A stretch of DNA of 64,000 nt from Acidobacteriota bacterium (lineage in GTDB: Bacteria; Acidobacteriota; Terriglobia; Acidiferrales; UBA7541). The notes under the pieces were generated by a model, which was not told where the DNA came from, made no database searches, and saw only the letters and a list, made by a program, of their open reading frames with translations. This document shows, one piece after another, positions 32,531-41,306 of the stretch. The position numbers and the translations under genes are program-made. The DNA is taken from assembly GCA_013289955.1 (NCBI GenBank), contig JABCYZ010000026.1, positions 31,323 to 95,322 of the forward strand. Direction: 5' to 3'. The number at the start of each line of letters is the position of its first letter. Positions within the stretch are counted from its first letter, which is position 1.

Positions 32531-34825
32531 ATGCGCACGACTCTGAAGATTGTCCTGCCCCTAGTCGTCAGCGTGGCGGTGGTGTCTGCGTTGTTCGCGG
32601 CTTATCAGGTGCGTACCGAGAGGCGCAATCTGCGCAGCGAGCTTTCGCGTCGCGCGGAAATTCTTGGCGAAAGTCTTCAGGAGACGGTCGAACCTTTACT
32701 GGATCACGGGCCTTACAAGAATTTGCAACGGATCGTGGCACGCTTCGGGCAGAGAGAACACTTGAAGGGCGTCGCGGTCTATGACGAGGCGGGCGCGGCA
32801 CTGGCGATCACCGCGGGGCTGGCCCCGGAATTTCAGACACGTCCGGCCGCGGCAGTACGGGCCGCACAGCTGGACGCAAACTATGGAGAATTTCTGACAA
32901 TGGACCCGGCGGCCGGGGCGCCTCCGGTCCCGATGCACATTTTTGCGCTGCCTTTGCACCGGGACGGGCAGGTCGCCGGCACGCTTGTCCTGTTTCATGA
33001 CGCGAGCTACATCAACACGCAGGTACAGCACACCCTCAGAGACGCGCTTCTCAATGCCGCGATTCAGACCCTGCTGATCAGCCTGCTTGCGTTCGTGCTG
33101 GTGAGGTGGACATTCACCGCACCGCTGGCGCTGACGGCGAAATGGCTGCGAACGCTCAGAGCAGGGCAAACGCATGCTCCGCCGATCACATCGCAAGGAG
33201 AAATTTTCGACCAGCTGCATCAGGAAGTGACGCATCTTGCGCAGGATCTAAACGCGGCGCGGGCGTCGGCGGAGGAGGAAGCGCGGCTGCGCAATTCCCA
33301 TGTTTCCATCTGGACGGCGGAACGCTTGCGCGTGAGTTTACAGAACAAATTGCAGGAGAAGCCGCTATTTGTGGTCTCAAACCGCGAACCGTATTTGAAC
33401 GTCCACAACGAAAAAGACAATTCCATCGGAATCATCGTGCCAGCCAGCGGCGTGGTGACGGCGATTGAGCCGGTGCTGGTGGCGTGCGACGGGACGTGGG
33501 TCGCGCACGGCTCGGGAAGCGCGGACCGCGAAGTCTCCGACGCATACGACCACCAGCGCGTGCCGCCGGAACGGCCGAGCTATACGCTCCGGCGTGTGTG
33601 GCTCAGCAGTGAAGAAGAAAAAGGGTATTACCAGGGATTTGCGAACGAGGGGCTCTGGCCGCTCTGCCATATTGCGCATACGCGGCCGGTATTCCGTCCG
33701 GAAGATTGGGTGCTCTACCAGCGAGTGAACCGGCGCTTTGCGGACGCCGTGCTGCAGGAGATGGAAGGGACGGAATCGCCGATTCTGCTGGCGCAGGACT
33801 ATCACCTCGCCCTGTTGCCCCGGATGGTCAAGGAGGCGCGGCCGGATGCGCGTGTGGCGATCTTCTGGCATATTCCGTGGCCGAATCCGGAAGTGTTCGG
33901 AATTTGCCCCTGGCAGAAGGAATTGGTCGACGGACTTCTCGGAGCCGACTTGATCGGTTTTCATATTCAATCGCACTGCAACAATTTTCTGGAGACAGTG
34001 GATCGCGCGGTGGAAGCGCTGACGGAGTGGGACCGTTTTGCGGTGAATCGCCAGGGGCATGTCACGAGGGTGAGGCCGTATCCCATCAGTGTGGCGTTTC
34101 CGGAAAATGGGCACGGCGGAAACGAAACGCGGAATTCTGGAGAAGAGCGCGCGGCGCTGTGCAGCGAGCTGGGGATCGACGGGAGCCTGCTCGGCGTGGG
34201 CGTCGATCGCGTCGATTACACGAAGGGAATCATTGAGCGCTTCCGGGGCATCGAGCACTTCCTGGATCTTCATCCCGCTTACCAACATCGCTTCACGTTT
34301 GTGCAAATTGGAGCGCCGAGCCGCACGGAAATAGACCGCTACAAACATTTTCTGGATGAGGTGAGCGCGGAAGCGGACAGGATTAATGCGCGGTTCCAGG
34401 CCGGACGTTGGAAACCCATTGTGCTGCTGAAGAAACACCACTCGCACCAGGAAATCGCCCGTTATTACCGTGCCGCTTCGGTCTGCCTGGTCACTTCGCT
34501 GCACGACGGGATGAATTTGGTGGCCAAGGAATTTATTGCGGCGCGGGAGGATGAGCGCGGAGTCCTGATGCTAAGCACGTTCGCGGGCGCCGCGCACGAA
34601 CTGCCGGACGCGTTGCTCGTGAATCCCTATGACGTGCAGCAGGTGGCTGAAGCCATCTACCGCGCCCTCGAGATGCCCGAGGAAGAGCAGGCCCGACGGA
34701 TGGAGCGAATGCGAAAAAACGTGCGCGAACACAACGTCTATCGATGGGCCGCCCATCTGCTTTCCGATCTCACGGAGATCCGCATCGATACTCCGGAACG
34801 AATCGAGGTGCAGCAAATACCATGA
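32531..34825 (+). CDS. otsA: Membrane-tethered trehalose-6-phosphate synthase with sensor-like N-terminus
   Basis: A 764-residue fusion. Residues 1-26 and about 173-193 are transmembrane helices enclosing a periplasmic domain of about 145 residues; a HAMP-like coiled linker covers about 194-265. The GT20 catalytic domain runs from about 278 (PLFVVSNREPYLN) to 750, with LAQDYHLALLPRMVKE, FWHIPWPNPEVFG, GVDRVDYTKGI and SLHDGMNLVAKEF all intact. It makes trehalose-6-phosphate from UDP-glucose and glucose-6-phosphate in the cytoplasm. The N-terminal layout is that of a sensor kinase or chemoreceptor, so activity may respond to the periplasm. There is no otsB domain or gene next to it. The stop overlaps the next gene. 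Confidence 0.87.
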   Translation: MRTTLKIVLPLVVSVAVVSALFAAYQVRTERRNLRSELSRRAEILGESLQETVEPLLDHGPYKNLQRIVARFGQREHLKGVAVYDEAGAALAITAGLAPEFQTRPAAAVRAAQLDANYGEFLTMDPAAGAPPVPMHIFALPLHRDGQVAGTLVLFHDASYINTQVQHTLRDALLNAAIQTLLISLLAFVLVRWTFTAPLALTAKWLRTLRAGQTHAPPITSQGEIFDQLHQEVTHLAQDLNAARASAEEEARLRNSHVSIWTAERLRVSLQNKLQEKPLFVVSNREPYLNVHNEKDNSIGIIVPASGVVTAIEPVLVACDGTWVAHGSGSADREVSDAYDHQRVPPERPSYTLRRVWLSSEEEKGYYQGFANEGLWPLCHIAHTRPVFRPEDWVLYQRVNRRFADAVLQEMEGTESPILLAQDYHLALLPRMVKEARPDARVAIFWHIPWPNPEVFGICPWQKELVDGLLGADLIGFHIQSHCNNFLETVDRAVEALTEWDRFAVNRQGHVTRVRPYPISVAFPENGHGGNETRNSGEERAALCSELGIDGSLLGVGVDRVDYTKGIIERFRGIEHFLDLHPAYQHRFTFVQIGAPSRTEIDRYKHFLDEVSAEADRINARFQAGRWKPIVLLKKHHSHQEIARYYRAASVCLVTSLHDGMNLVAKEFIAAREDERGVLMLSTFAGAAHELPDALLVNPYDVQQVAEAIYRALEMPEEEQARRMERMRKNVREHNVYRWAAHLLSDLTEIRIDTPERIEVQQIP

Positions 34826-35568
34826 CCATACCGTCGCGGAACCGGCTTACTGGATCTTCCCCTCTGGAGCACGCCGTCACAGCGCCTGTCGAACAGGAGA
34901 GCCGTAACATGAACACGGCGGAAACACCATTCGAGTTCTTCACCGTAGCGTACCTGACGCGCATTGGCAATCAGTCCGCGGGCACGCCCGCGGAGTTGCT
35001 GAAGGGCCTGCAACAGTCAAGCGATGCCTCCATCTTTCATCACACTTTCCAAACGCTGAGCAGCCACCATTTTCTTACCGAGGGATTTTCCAATGACTTT
35101 GCGCAGTGGGCACACGCCGACGCCAACCGGGAAGACCTGGCGGAGCAGCTCGCAGCGCTCGATGTGCGCGATTACCTTTCCATCGCCGCGCTGCGCACCG
35201 ATTTGTGCCGCGTGGTGCAGGAATACTGCGCGGCGAACCCGGCGTTTGCCGAGCAGACGGCGCTGGAGCGCTTTTATTTCTGCGAAAGCTCGGAGGTCAC
35301 CCTGCCCGTGGGTTTGGCGGCGCGAACGCTCGAAGAATTCCGCACCGGTATCGAGCACCTGAGCCATGCCTCCTTCTATTTCCACTTCATTTCTTCGCGG
35401 CTGCGCCTGCAATTGCAAACAAACGACTTTTCGCATTGGCTGGCGGACGGACTGGGGCTGGGTACGCTGGCGGACAGCGTCAATCACATCGACATTTACA
35501 CGAACACGCTCGACAGCGCCCGCGCCAAAGTGCTGCGGCTGATCGACCGCGAGAGGAGAAGAGGATGA
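34822..35568 (+). CDS. DUF5752 family protein, trehalose-operon partner
   Basis: A 248-residue cytosolic, mainly helical protein. From about residue 30 it reads ETPFEFFTVAYLTRIGNQSAGTPAELLKGLQ, then HHTFQTLSSHHFLTEGFSNDFAQWA, the DUF5752 pattern. The family, as I recall it, is often next to trehalose or glycan glycosyltransferases; function unknown. Its ATG at 34822 overlaps the otsA stop, and its own stop overlaps the next ATG, so three genes are tightly coupled. An alternative ATG at 34909 would remove a weakly conserved leader. The many His residues (HH twice) could bind a metal. Confidence 0.78.
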   Translation: MTIPSRNRLTGSSPLEHAVTAPVEQESRNMNTAETPFEFFTVAYLTRIGNQSAGTPAELLKGLQQSSDASIFHHTFQTLSSHHFLTEGFSNDFAQWAHADANREDLAEQLAALDVRDYLSIAALRTDLCRVVQEYCAANPAFAEQTALERFYFCESSEVTLPVGLAARTLEEFRTGIEHLSHASFYFHFISSRLRLQLQTNDFSHWLADGLGLGTLADSVNHIDIYTNTLDSARAKVLRLIDRERRRG

Positions 35569-36794
35569 GTGAAGTAGCAATCGCCAGCCGGATTCCACTG
35601 GACGACTACGCAGCGCTGCTCGGCGCCGGCGAAATCGACGAGCTTCGCGTTCTCGCGAAACCATTGAAGGGCCGAAGCATGCAAATGATCAATTCCACCG
35701 CAGTAGGCGGAGGAGTCGCGGAGATTCTCATCCGCCTGCTGCCGCTCGCGGAGGAACTCGGGCTAAACATGCGCTGGGATGTGATGACGGGCGGCGATGA
35801 CTTTTACGGAGTAACGAAATCGTTTCACAACGCGCTGCACGGCGCGCCGTACCACGCGGATCCCAAGGACTTTGAGATATTTCTCGCGTGCAATCAGCAA
35901 AACCTGGCGCGGCTTCCGCTCGACGCAGAGTTCATGATCATCCATGATCCGCAGCCTGCGGCGCTCATCGAGGGACGGAAAAAGAACGGAAATCACTGGG
36001 CCTGGCGGTGCCATATTGATCTGTCACACCCCAACCGGCAGGTTTGGGATTTTCTCGAGAAATACGTGGCTCGCTACGACGCCTCGATGTTTTCCTCGCC
36101 AGAATTTGCGCGCGAGCTCCCCATCCCTCAGTATCTTTTCTATCCGGCGATCGATCCTCTTTCAGAGAAGAACCGCGATCTGGAACCGGAGTTGGTGACG
36201 CAGACGCTGGCGCGCTATCAGATCGATCCGCTGCGTCCCATACTCACGCAGATTTCGAGGTTCGACCGGCTGAAAGATCCCGTGGGAGTGATCCGTGCGT
36301 ACCGCATTGTGAAGCGCTATTTCGATTGCCAGCTGGTGCTTGCCGGCGGAAGCGCTTCGGACGACCCCGAGGGCGCGGAGGTTTTGAAAGAGGTCCAGCA
36401 GGAAGCGAATGGCGAGGCAGACATTCACATCCTCGAATTGCCGGCCTGGGCGCCGCTGGAGGTGAATGCTCTTCAGCGTGCCTCAACGATTGTGATCCAG
36501 AAGAGCCTGCGGGAAGGTTTCGGGCTGACCGTTTCCGAAGCTCTGTGGAAGAAAAAACCGGTGGTGGCTTCGGCGGTGGGTGGTATTCCTGTGCAAATCA
36601 TCCATAAACACACCGGGCTTTTGGCGCACTCGGTGGAAGGCACGGCGTATCAGATTCGTTTTTTGCTTTCGCATCCGGAGATCGCGACCAAGCTCGGCGA
36701 GAACGGGCACGAGCACGTGAAGGAAAACTTTCTGATTACGCAAAAGCTTAAGCGCTATTTAACGCTTTACCTGGCGATGGCGCACACGAAGTAA
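35565..36794 (+). CDS. treT: Trehalose synthase TreT-like GT4 glycosyltransferase
   Basis: A 409-residue GT4-family enzyme, the same length as archaeal TreT. MINSTAVGGGVAEILIRLLPLAEELGLNMRW opens the catalytic part, and SLREGFGLTVSEALWKKKPVVASAVGGIPVQI is the nucleotide-sugar site with the acidic EGFGL-type motif. TreT joins NDP-glucose and glucose directly to trehalose, without a phosphorylated intermediate. It is the last gene of the otsA-DUF5752-treT operon. It could make trehalose by itself, which may explain the missing phosphatase. Assignment is by sequence pattern and context; a related disaccharide synthase is possible. Confidence 0.83.
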   Translation: MSEVAIASRIPLDDYAALLGAGEIDELRVLAKPLKGRSMQMINSTAVGGGVAEILIRLLPLAEELGLNMRWDVMTGGDDFYGVTKSFHNALHGAPYHADPKDFEIFLACNQQNLARLPLDAEFMIIHDPQPAALIEGRKKNGNHWAWRCHIDLSHPNRQVWDFLEKYVARYDASMFSSPEFARELPIPQYLFYPAIDPLSEKNRDLEPELVTQTLARYQIDPLRPILTQISRFDRLKDPVGVIRAYRIVKRYFDCQLVLAGGSASDDPEGAEVLKEVQQEANGEADIHILELPAWAPLEVNALQRASTIVIQKSLREGFGLTVSEALWKKKPVVASAVGGIPVQIIHKHTGLLAHSVEGTAYQIRFLLSHPEIATKLGENGHEHVKENFLITQKLKRYLTLYLAMAHTK

Positions 36795-36796
36795 GG

Positions 36797-36816
36797 CGGA
36801 AGCTCATGAGCTTCCG
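36797..36816. repeat. Perfect 20-bp palindrome between convergent genes
   Basis: CGGAAGCTCATGAGCTTCCG begins 2 bp after the TreT-like stop and lies between two convergent genes. It is a good candidate for a shared transcription end or a dispersed palindromic repeat. No T-run follows on the plus strand. Confidence 0.65.
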
Positions 36817-36832
36817 GAGTTATTGACAAATA

Positions 36833-37441
36833 TTAGTAAGTCAGCGACCAGCCGACCATGGTCATCGTCAGTACGAGCAACAGCATTCCCGTGCTAATCA
36901 CGCTGAGAACTCTCCCGTGGCCGAGGAGATAGTCGCGCGACTCCGCGTCAATGCAGAGAAGGACGGAAACAACCAGAACGACGGCCCAGGCAAGAATCGC
37001 CGGCAGGCCGGGGTATCTGCCGATCATCGAGAGAAATTGGCCCGGGGGCTGGCCCGCGGGAATCCACCATGGAATCATGGGAGCGACGCCGGCGGCGAGA
37101 GAAAGAGTCAGCAGTTTGCGCGTGAACCAGCCCTTGATTTTTGGACGGGCTTCTTTCCAGACAAAATAGTCCCAGGCAAGCAAGGCGACGGCAAAGAGCA
37201 CCCAGCCGTAGAGCGCGGCTTTTTGGTCAAACCACCACCAGGCGCGAAAGACGAACCGCGCATTGTGCGCCATCACGAAGCGCGGGAGCAGAAACACGGC
37301 CACAAGGCCGTTGGCGGCCACGGCGACGAGCAGCGTGATAAGGCTCATCAACTGAAACCAGTAGCGCGTAGGAACACGCCGACAGCGGGTGCATACGGAT
37401 TGTTTGGGCAGGAAATTAAGTCCACATCGGTCGCAGAACAC
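36833..37441 (-). CDS. Zinc-ribbon membrane protein of unknown function
   Basis: About 202 residues from a GTG at 37441 (GGGAGA site upstream); a TTG at 37510 would add 23 residues. The N-terminus is a zinc ribbon, FCDRCGLNFLPKQSVCTRCRR, followed by about five transmembrane helices. The short loop with ARPKIKGWFTRKL is basic. Zinc-ribbon/membrane proteins of this shape are common and uncharacterised in Acidobacteriota. It is convergent with the trehalose operon. No enzyme motif is visible. Confidence 0.68.
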   Translation of the reverse strand: MFCDRCGLNFLPKQSVCTRCRRVPTRYWFQLMSLITLLVAVAANGLVAVFLLPRFVMAHNARFVFRAWWWFDQKAALYGWVLFAVALLAWDYFVWKEARPKIKGWFTRKLLTLSLAAGVAPMIPWWIPAGQPPGQFLSMIGRYPGLPAILAWAVVLVVSVLLCIDAESRDYLLGHGRVLSVISTGMLLLVLTMTMVGWSLTY

Positions 37442-37664
37442 GGCTGGTCTCCCTAATCGGGGGATTCGATCCTGCTGATCGAAACAAAGAGTATCTGATT
37501 GGAATCGCAAAAAACTACTGGTCTGACGGGCAGTTGAAAGGGCAGGCAGTATTGGTAGTATGGAGGGATCCAGCCAGATACCCTTTCGGGGCGAAGTGCC
37601 TGAAGAGCAGTGTCAAAAAACTGAATAAACCTGAAGAAATCGCACGGTCCGGCGGGGGTGCAAT

Positions 37665-39302
37665 ATGACCGAGGCCTCGAAACAATGGGAAGGCCAGATT
37701 GTCGATGGGATTTTTCCCTTGCGGCAATATCTTGGTGGATCCGATCACAGCGCTGTGTTCTTAACCGAATACAGCGAGGGTGAGCCGCAAAAGGCGGCTA
37801 TCAAACTTATTCCGGCGAACGCGGCAACGGCCGACGCGCAGATTTCGAGCTGGGAGTCTGCCGCGCAACTGTCGCATCCGAATCTGCTGCGCTTATTCCG
37901 CGGAGGGCGGTCGAGGATCGACGGCAACGATCTGCTTTACCTGGTGATGGAGTACGCCGAAGAAGACCTCTCGCAGATTCTTCCGCAGCGGGCGCTGACT
38001 ACGGAAGAAACGCGTGACATGCTCTCGCCGGTTCTGGATGCGCTCGAATATCTCCATGGCAAGGGTTTTGTGCATGGTGACCTGAAGCCCGCCAATATCC
38101 TGGCCATGGGAGATCATCTGAAGATCTCCAGTGACGCGATTTCGCGGATAGGAGAAGCACCGGGCTCCGCCAAGCGAGCGGGCGCATACGATCCCCCGGA
38201 AGCCATCAGCGGAATATTGACGCCGGCGGCTGACGTTTGGTCGTTGGGGACGACTCTGGTCGAGGTGCTGACGCAGCACTTGCCGGAGTGGGGATCCGGG
38301 CCGCAACGCGAGCCGCTCGTGCCGGCCAATCTTCCGGCGCCCTTCCTCGAGATTGCGCAGCAATGTCTGCACTTGGAGCCTCAGCGGCGCATCAGCGTCA
38401 GAGATATCGCGGCGCGCATGAATTCACGGGCGGCGGTAGCTTCCGCTTCGGCGCCTGCTGCGCCGGCTTTGCGTGTGAGCCAAGCCGTCGTAGCAGGACA
38501 GGCTTCTCCGCTCGCGTCCCGACTGATGACATCGCTGCCTGTGCCTCCCAGACCAGCGCCCCAACTGCAGTCGAATCGACATCGGCCGCCTCCCTACAGG
38601 GATTCGGGTGCCCGTCCGCGCTTTCTAGTTCCGCTGGTTGTGGCGGCCCTGGCGTTCGCTGCAGTTTTGACGGTGCCGCGACTGCTGACGCACCGTACGG
38701 AAACTCCGTCCCGACCAGCCGCGGAGAAACCGGCTCGCGCGGATGATCTCAGAAACCCCGTCGCATCGGTGGATTCGCCCAAGCTAAAGGTCAAATCCGG
38801 GCACGACCCTGCCGCTTCTGGGACGGCGAAGTCCGCAGCACCAGACACACAGCAACCAGCACAGCGGACCGCGCTACCATCCGGACCGGGCGCTCTAACC
38901 GCTACCAACGCAAAGGAAAAGCCTGTTCCTGCAGCGACGGTGACCGCACCGCCTGCCTCAGAAGAAGCCGTGCCACCTGCCACGGGTAGGATCGCTTCGG
39001 CCAGGGGGGAGGTCCTGGATCAGGTGTTGCCGGATGTGCCGGCGAAGGCCCGCGCCACGATTCACGGAAAAGTGCGCGTCAGCGTAAAGGTGCATGTCGA
39101 CCCCGCGGGCGGAGTGTCTCTGGCGGAGTTCGACTCGCCCGGGCCCAGCCAGTTTTTCGCTGATCTGGCATTGCAGGCCGCGAGAAAGTGGGCCTTCACG
39201 CCGCCCGAAGTGGACGGAAAAAGTGTGGCCAGCGAGTGGCGGCTGAGGTTTGAGTTCACGCAAAGCGATACCAAAGTCATTCCCGCGCAAACCGCTCCTT
39301 AG
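37665..39302 (+). CDS. Ser/Thr protein kinase fused to a TonB C-terminal domain
   Basis: A 545-residue single-pass protein. The cytoplasmic kinase domain (about 14-250) has a glycine loop LGGSDHSAVF, Lys47 in AAIKLI, catalytic Asp139 in VHGDLKPANI and Asp157, where the DFG motif reads DAI. A Pro/Ala-rich linker follows, then one transmembrane helix (about 320-341), an Ala/Pro/Lys-rich periplasmic stretch and a TonB C-terminal domain (about 445-535; IHGKVRVSVKVHVDPAGGVSLAEF and KWAFTPPEVDGK). This suggests coupling of phosphorylation to the cell envelope. The altered DFG glycine may lower activity. No TonB-dependent receptor gene is nearby. Confidence 0.88.
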   Translation: MTEASKQWEGQIVDGIFPLRQYLGGSDHSAVFLTEYSEGEPQKAAIKLIPANAATADAQISSWESAAQLSHPNLLRLFRGGRSRIDGNDLLYLVMEYAEEDLSQILPQRALTTEETRDMLSPVLDALEYLHGKGFVHGDLKPANILAMGDHLKISSDAISRIGEAPGSAKRAGAYDPPEAISGILTPAADVWSLGTTLVEVLTQHLPEWGSGPQREPLVPANLPAPFLEIAQQCLHLEPQRRISVRDIAARMNSRAAVASASAPAAPALRVSQAVVAGQASPLASRLMTSLPVPPRPAPQLQSNRHRPPPYRDSGARPRFLVPLVVAALAFAAVLTVPRLLTHRTETPSRPAAEKPARADDLRNPVASVDSPKLKVKSGHDPAASGTAKSAAPDTQQPAQRTALPSGPGALTATNAKEKPVPAATVTAPPASEEAVPPATGRIASARGEVLDQVLPDVPAKARATIHGKVRVSVKVHVDPAGGVSLAEFDSPGPSQFFADLALQAARKWAFTPPEVDGKSVASEWRLRFEFTQSDTKVIPAQTAP

Positions 39303-39589
39303 GAGCCATCCGCCAGGAGATATCTGGAGCTGAGTGTTTCCGGGAAGCGCTGCGCCGAGGTGATCGCCTGGACGTATCGAAGCGCTCGGGAGACACCTGT
39401 ACCGAGGGACGGAGCTTCCACCTCTTTCGCGTATGAGTAACTCCCCGAACCAGCTGAAAGCAATCAGGTTATAGCGTAGTTAGCGGCTATCTGGCCTGCC
39501 GTACCATACCGCCATGAACTCTCAACTCGTACTTTCGCTTCGAGCAGGCGGCGATTTTCGTGCGCCCGCAGATGGCGGAGCCCGAGCGA

Positions 39590-40591
39590 ATGAACGAGCG
39601 GCAAAATCAGAAAGGTACGGGCAACAAGTCTCGCCCGGAGATAGGAACGGGCTGGCTCGGTGGCGCAATCCGCTTCGCGGGTGTGCTCATGGCGATCGGC
39701 GGGATCTCGCTCATGGCTGGATTTGAGACCGCGCGCAGGACGCTGCCGGCCACCGCAAGGGATAGTGAAACTCAGGCGCAGAGACCTTCTCACCCGGTTT
39801 CGGCTGTCGAGATGACGAGCGCCGAGAAAAGCAATGCCAATGCGGATTTCAGCCGGCTCCCGCCGCAGCAGCAAGCGGAGCGCTTGCTCGAACGGGCCAT
39901 GCATGACGACGCTGCCTCTCTGGACCTGTTGCGCGAAAATGTGGATGGCTGGCGAGGCCATCTTAAGAATACCGACCAGCTTTTTGATTTGGTGCTAGCG
40001 GCGCTGAATTCGCACGATCTTCGCGTGCGAACCGCGGCTGTAGACGTGGACCTTGCGGCCAACAATTTGAGCAAATCGCCGGAAAGCGTGGCGCGGTTGA
40101 TCCGGCAGTCACAGCGCGATCCCACCGCGCGCGGGATGGCGCTCTGGAGGCTCGGTTCGCTAGGAAATCGCGGCGTTGAACCTGAGAAGGTGCTGGCCAG
40201 TTTGCTGGCTTACGCGCGCGATCCGAGCGAGCACACGCGCTACTGGGCTGTCGAAGGATTGGCAATGCTGGGCAACGACGCCACGATCGATCCGTTACTG
40301 GAGGTCCTGGCCCACGATCGCTCGCCGCGAGTGCGCGAGCGTGCGGCAAGCAGCCTCGGCCAATCCGGCATGCTCACACGGGAAGAGCGGCTGGCGGCTG
40401 TGCCGCATTTGCTGAACTTTGCCGACGACGATTCGCTGGCAACAAACACGCGGGAGCTGGTGTATGGCACCCTTCGTGTAATCACGGGCGCGGCGCTCGG
40501 CAACGATGCCAATGCTTGGCGCGCGTGGTGGTCAAATCACGATCCGGCACATGTGCGCCCCCGTGAGAGCACGAAGGTTCTGCGCGCCTAA
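39590..40591 (+). CDS. Membrane-anchored HEAT-repeat protein
   Basis: A protein of about 333 residues from the ATG at 39590 (alternative ATG 39572, GTG 39560). A transmembrane helix follows a short basic N-terminus (about residues 26-44). The rest is helical, with HEAT-like repeats such as HTRYWAVEGLAMLGNDATIDPLLEVLAHDRSPRVRERAASSLGQSG. These form a curved solenoid for protein contacts. The C-terminal part ends with a WRAWW segment that is conserved in similar bacterial proteins. It is not closely spaced with neighbours. Confidence 0.73.
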   Translation: MNERQNQKGTGNKSRPEIGTGWLGGAIRFAGVLMAIGGISLMAGFETARRTLPATARDSETQAQRPSHPVSAVEMTSAEKSNANADFSRLPPQQQAERLLERAMHDDAASLDLLRENVDGWRGHLKNTDQLFDLVLAALNSHDLRVRTAAVDVDLAANNLSKSPESVARLIRQSQRDPTARGMALWRLGSLGNRGVEPEKVLASLLAYARDPSEHTRYWAVEGLAMLGNDATIDPLLEVLAHDRSPRVRERAASSLGQSGMLTREERLAAVPHLLNFADDDSLATNTRELVYGTLRVITGAALGNDANAWRAWWSNHDPAHVRPRESTKVLRA

Positions 40592-40733
40592 GCCCCGGTT
40601 GAGCACGTATTCCTTTGTATACAGCGGTTTCGCTTCGTCTCTGTACCCCTACACAAATTCAGTCAGGGCTTGAGAAGATAGGCTCTCCAGAAATGGCAGG
40701 CTGGGAAACTCGAGTATCACTTGGGAGGATACA

Positions 40734-41162
40734 TTGACGCACTCTTTCCTCAAGACCGCCGGGCCGCTCTTCCTAGGCCTGCTCGCCGTCTTCATTGCAA
40801 CGGGAGCAGTCTCCCCCGCATCGGCGCAGGAAAAGAAAGCCCCGCAAACGGATGGCGTGGATAACACCAAGATGGGGGCATATCGAGCCATTGCACAGCA
40901 TGCGTATCTAGAGTTTCAGAAGGGAGACTACGCAGCTGCGGCTCAGCTTGCACGGAGCCTTGAGCGCGTGTGGGATAAAGGCGAAGACTATGGCGGCGAC
41001 ACCGCTCTCAAGAAAACACATCCCGACCTGTTCGAACAGATCGACAAAGCCATGGACGATTTCATCACGCCATTGATGGAGTACAAAGCGAAAGCCCCTG
41101 ATCAAGCCAGAATCAAGGCGGCTTTTAGCGCCTACATGGAAAAACTGAAGCTCGCTGATTGA
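40734..41162 (+). CDS. Small secreted helical protein of unknown function
   Basis: A 142-residue exported protein from a TTG start with a strong GGGAGGAT site. The signal peptide ends near SASAQ (about residue 31). The mature domain is helical: MGAYRAIAQHAYLEFQKGDYAAAAQLARSLERVWDKGEDYGGDTAL, with a TPR-like first hairpin, then a second helix pair. The Asp/Lys-rich surface is otherwise unremarkable. I do not recognise a family. It is monocistronic by spacing. Confidence 0.68.
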   Translation: MTHSFLKTAGPLFLGLLAVFIATGAVSPASAQEKKAPQTDGVDNTKMGAYRAIAQHAYLEFQKGDYAAAAQLARSLERVWDKGEDYGGDTALKKTHPDLFEQIDKAMDDFITPLMEYKAKAPDQARIKAAFSAYMEKLKLAD

Positions 41163-41306
41163 GCTGCGAACTGTGCCTTCGACCGTATGGCCCCAACAAC
41201 AGGCCGGCGCGGCCTTGGGCTGCACTCGATTTTCAAGAATCCACAAAGCGGCAAAAACCAATGCGGTTCATTGCGATGGTCTCCCGTTCACGAAAACTTT
41301 TCCTTT

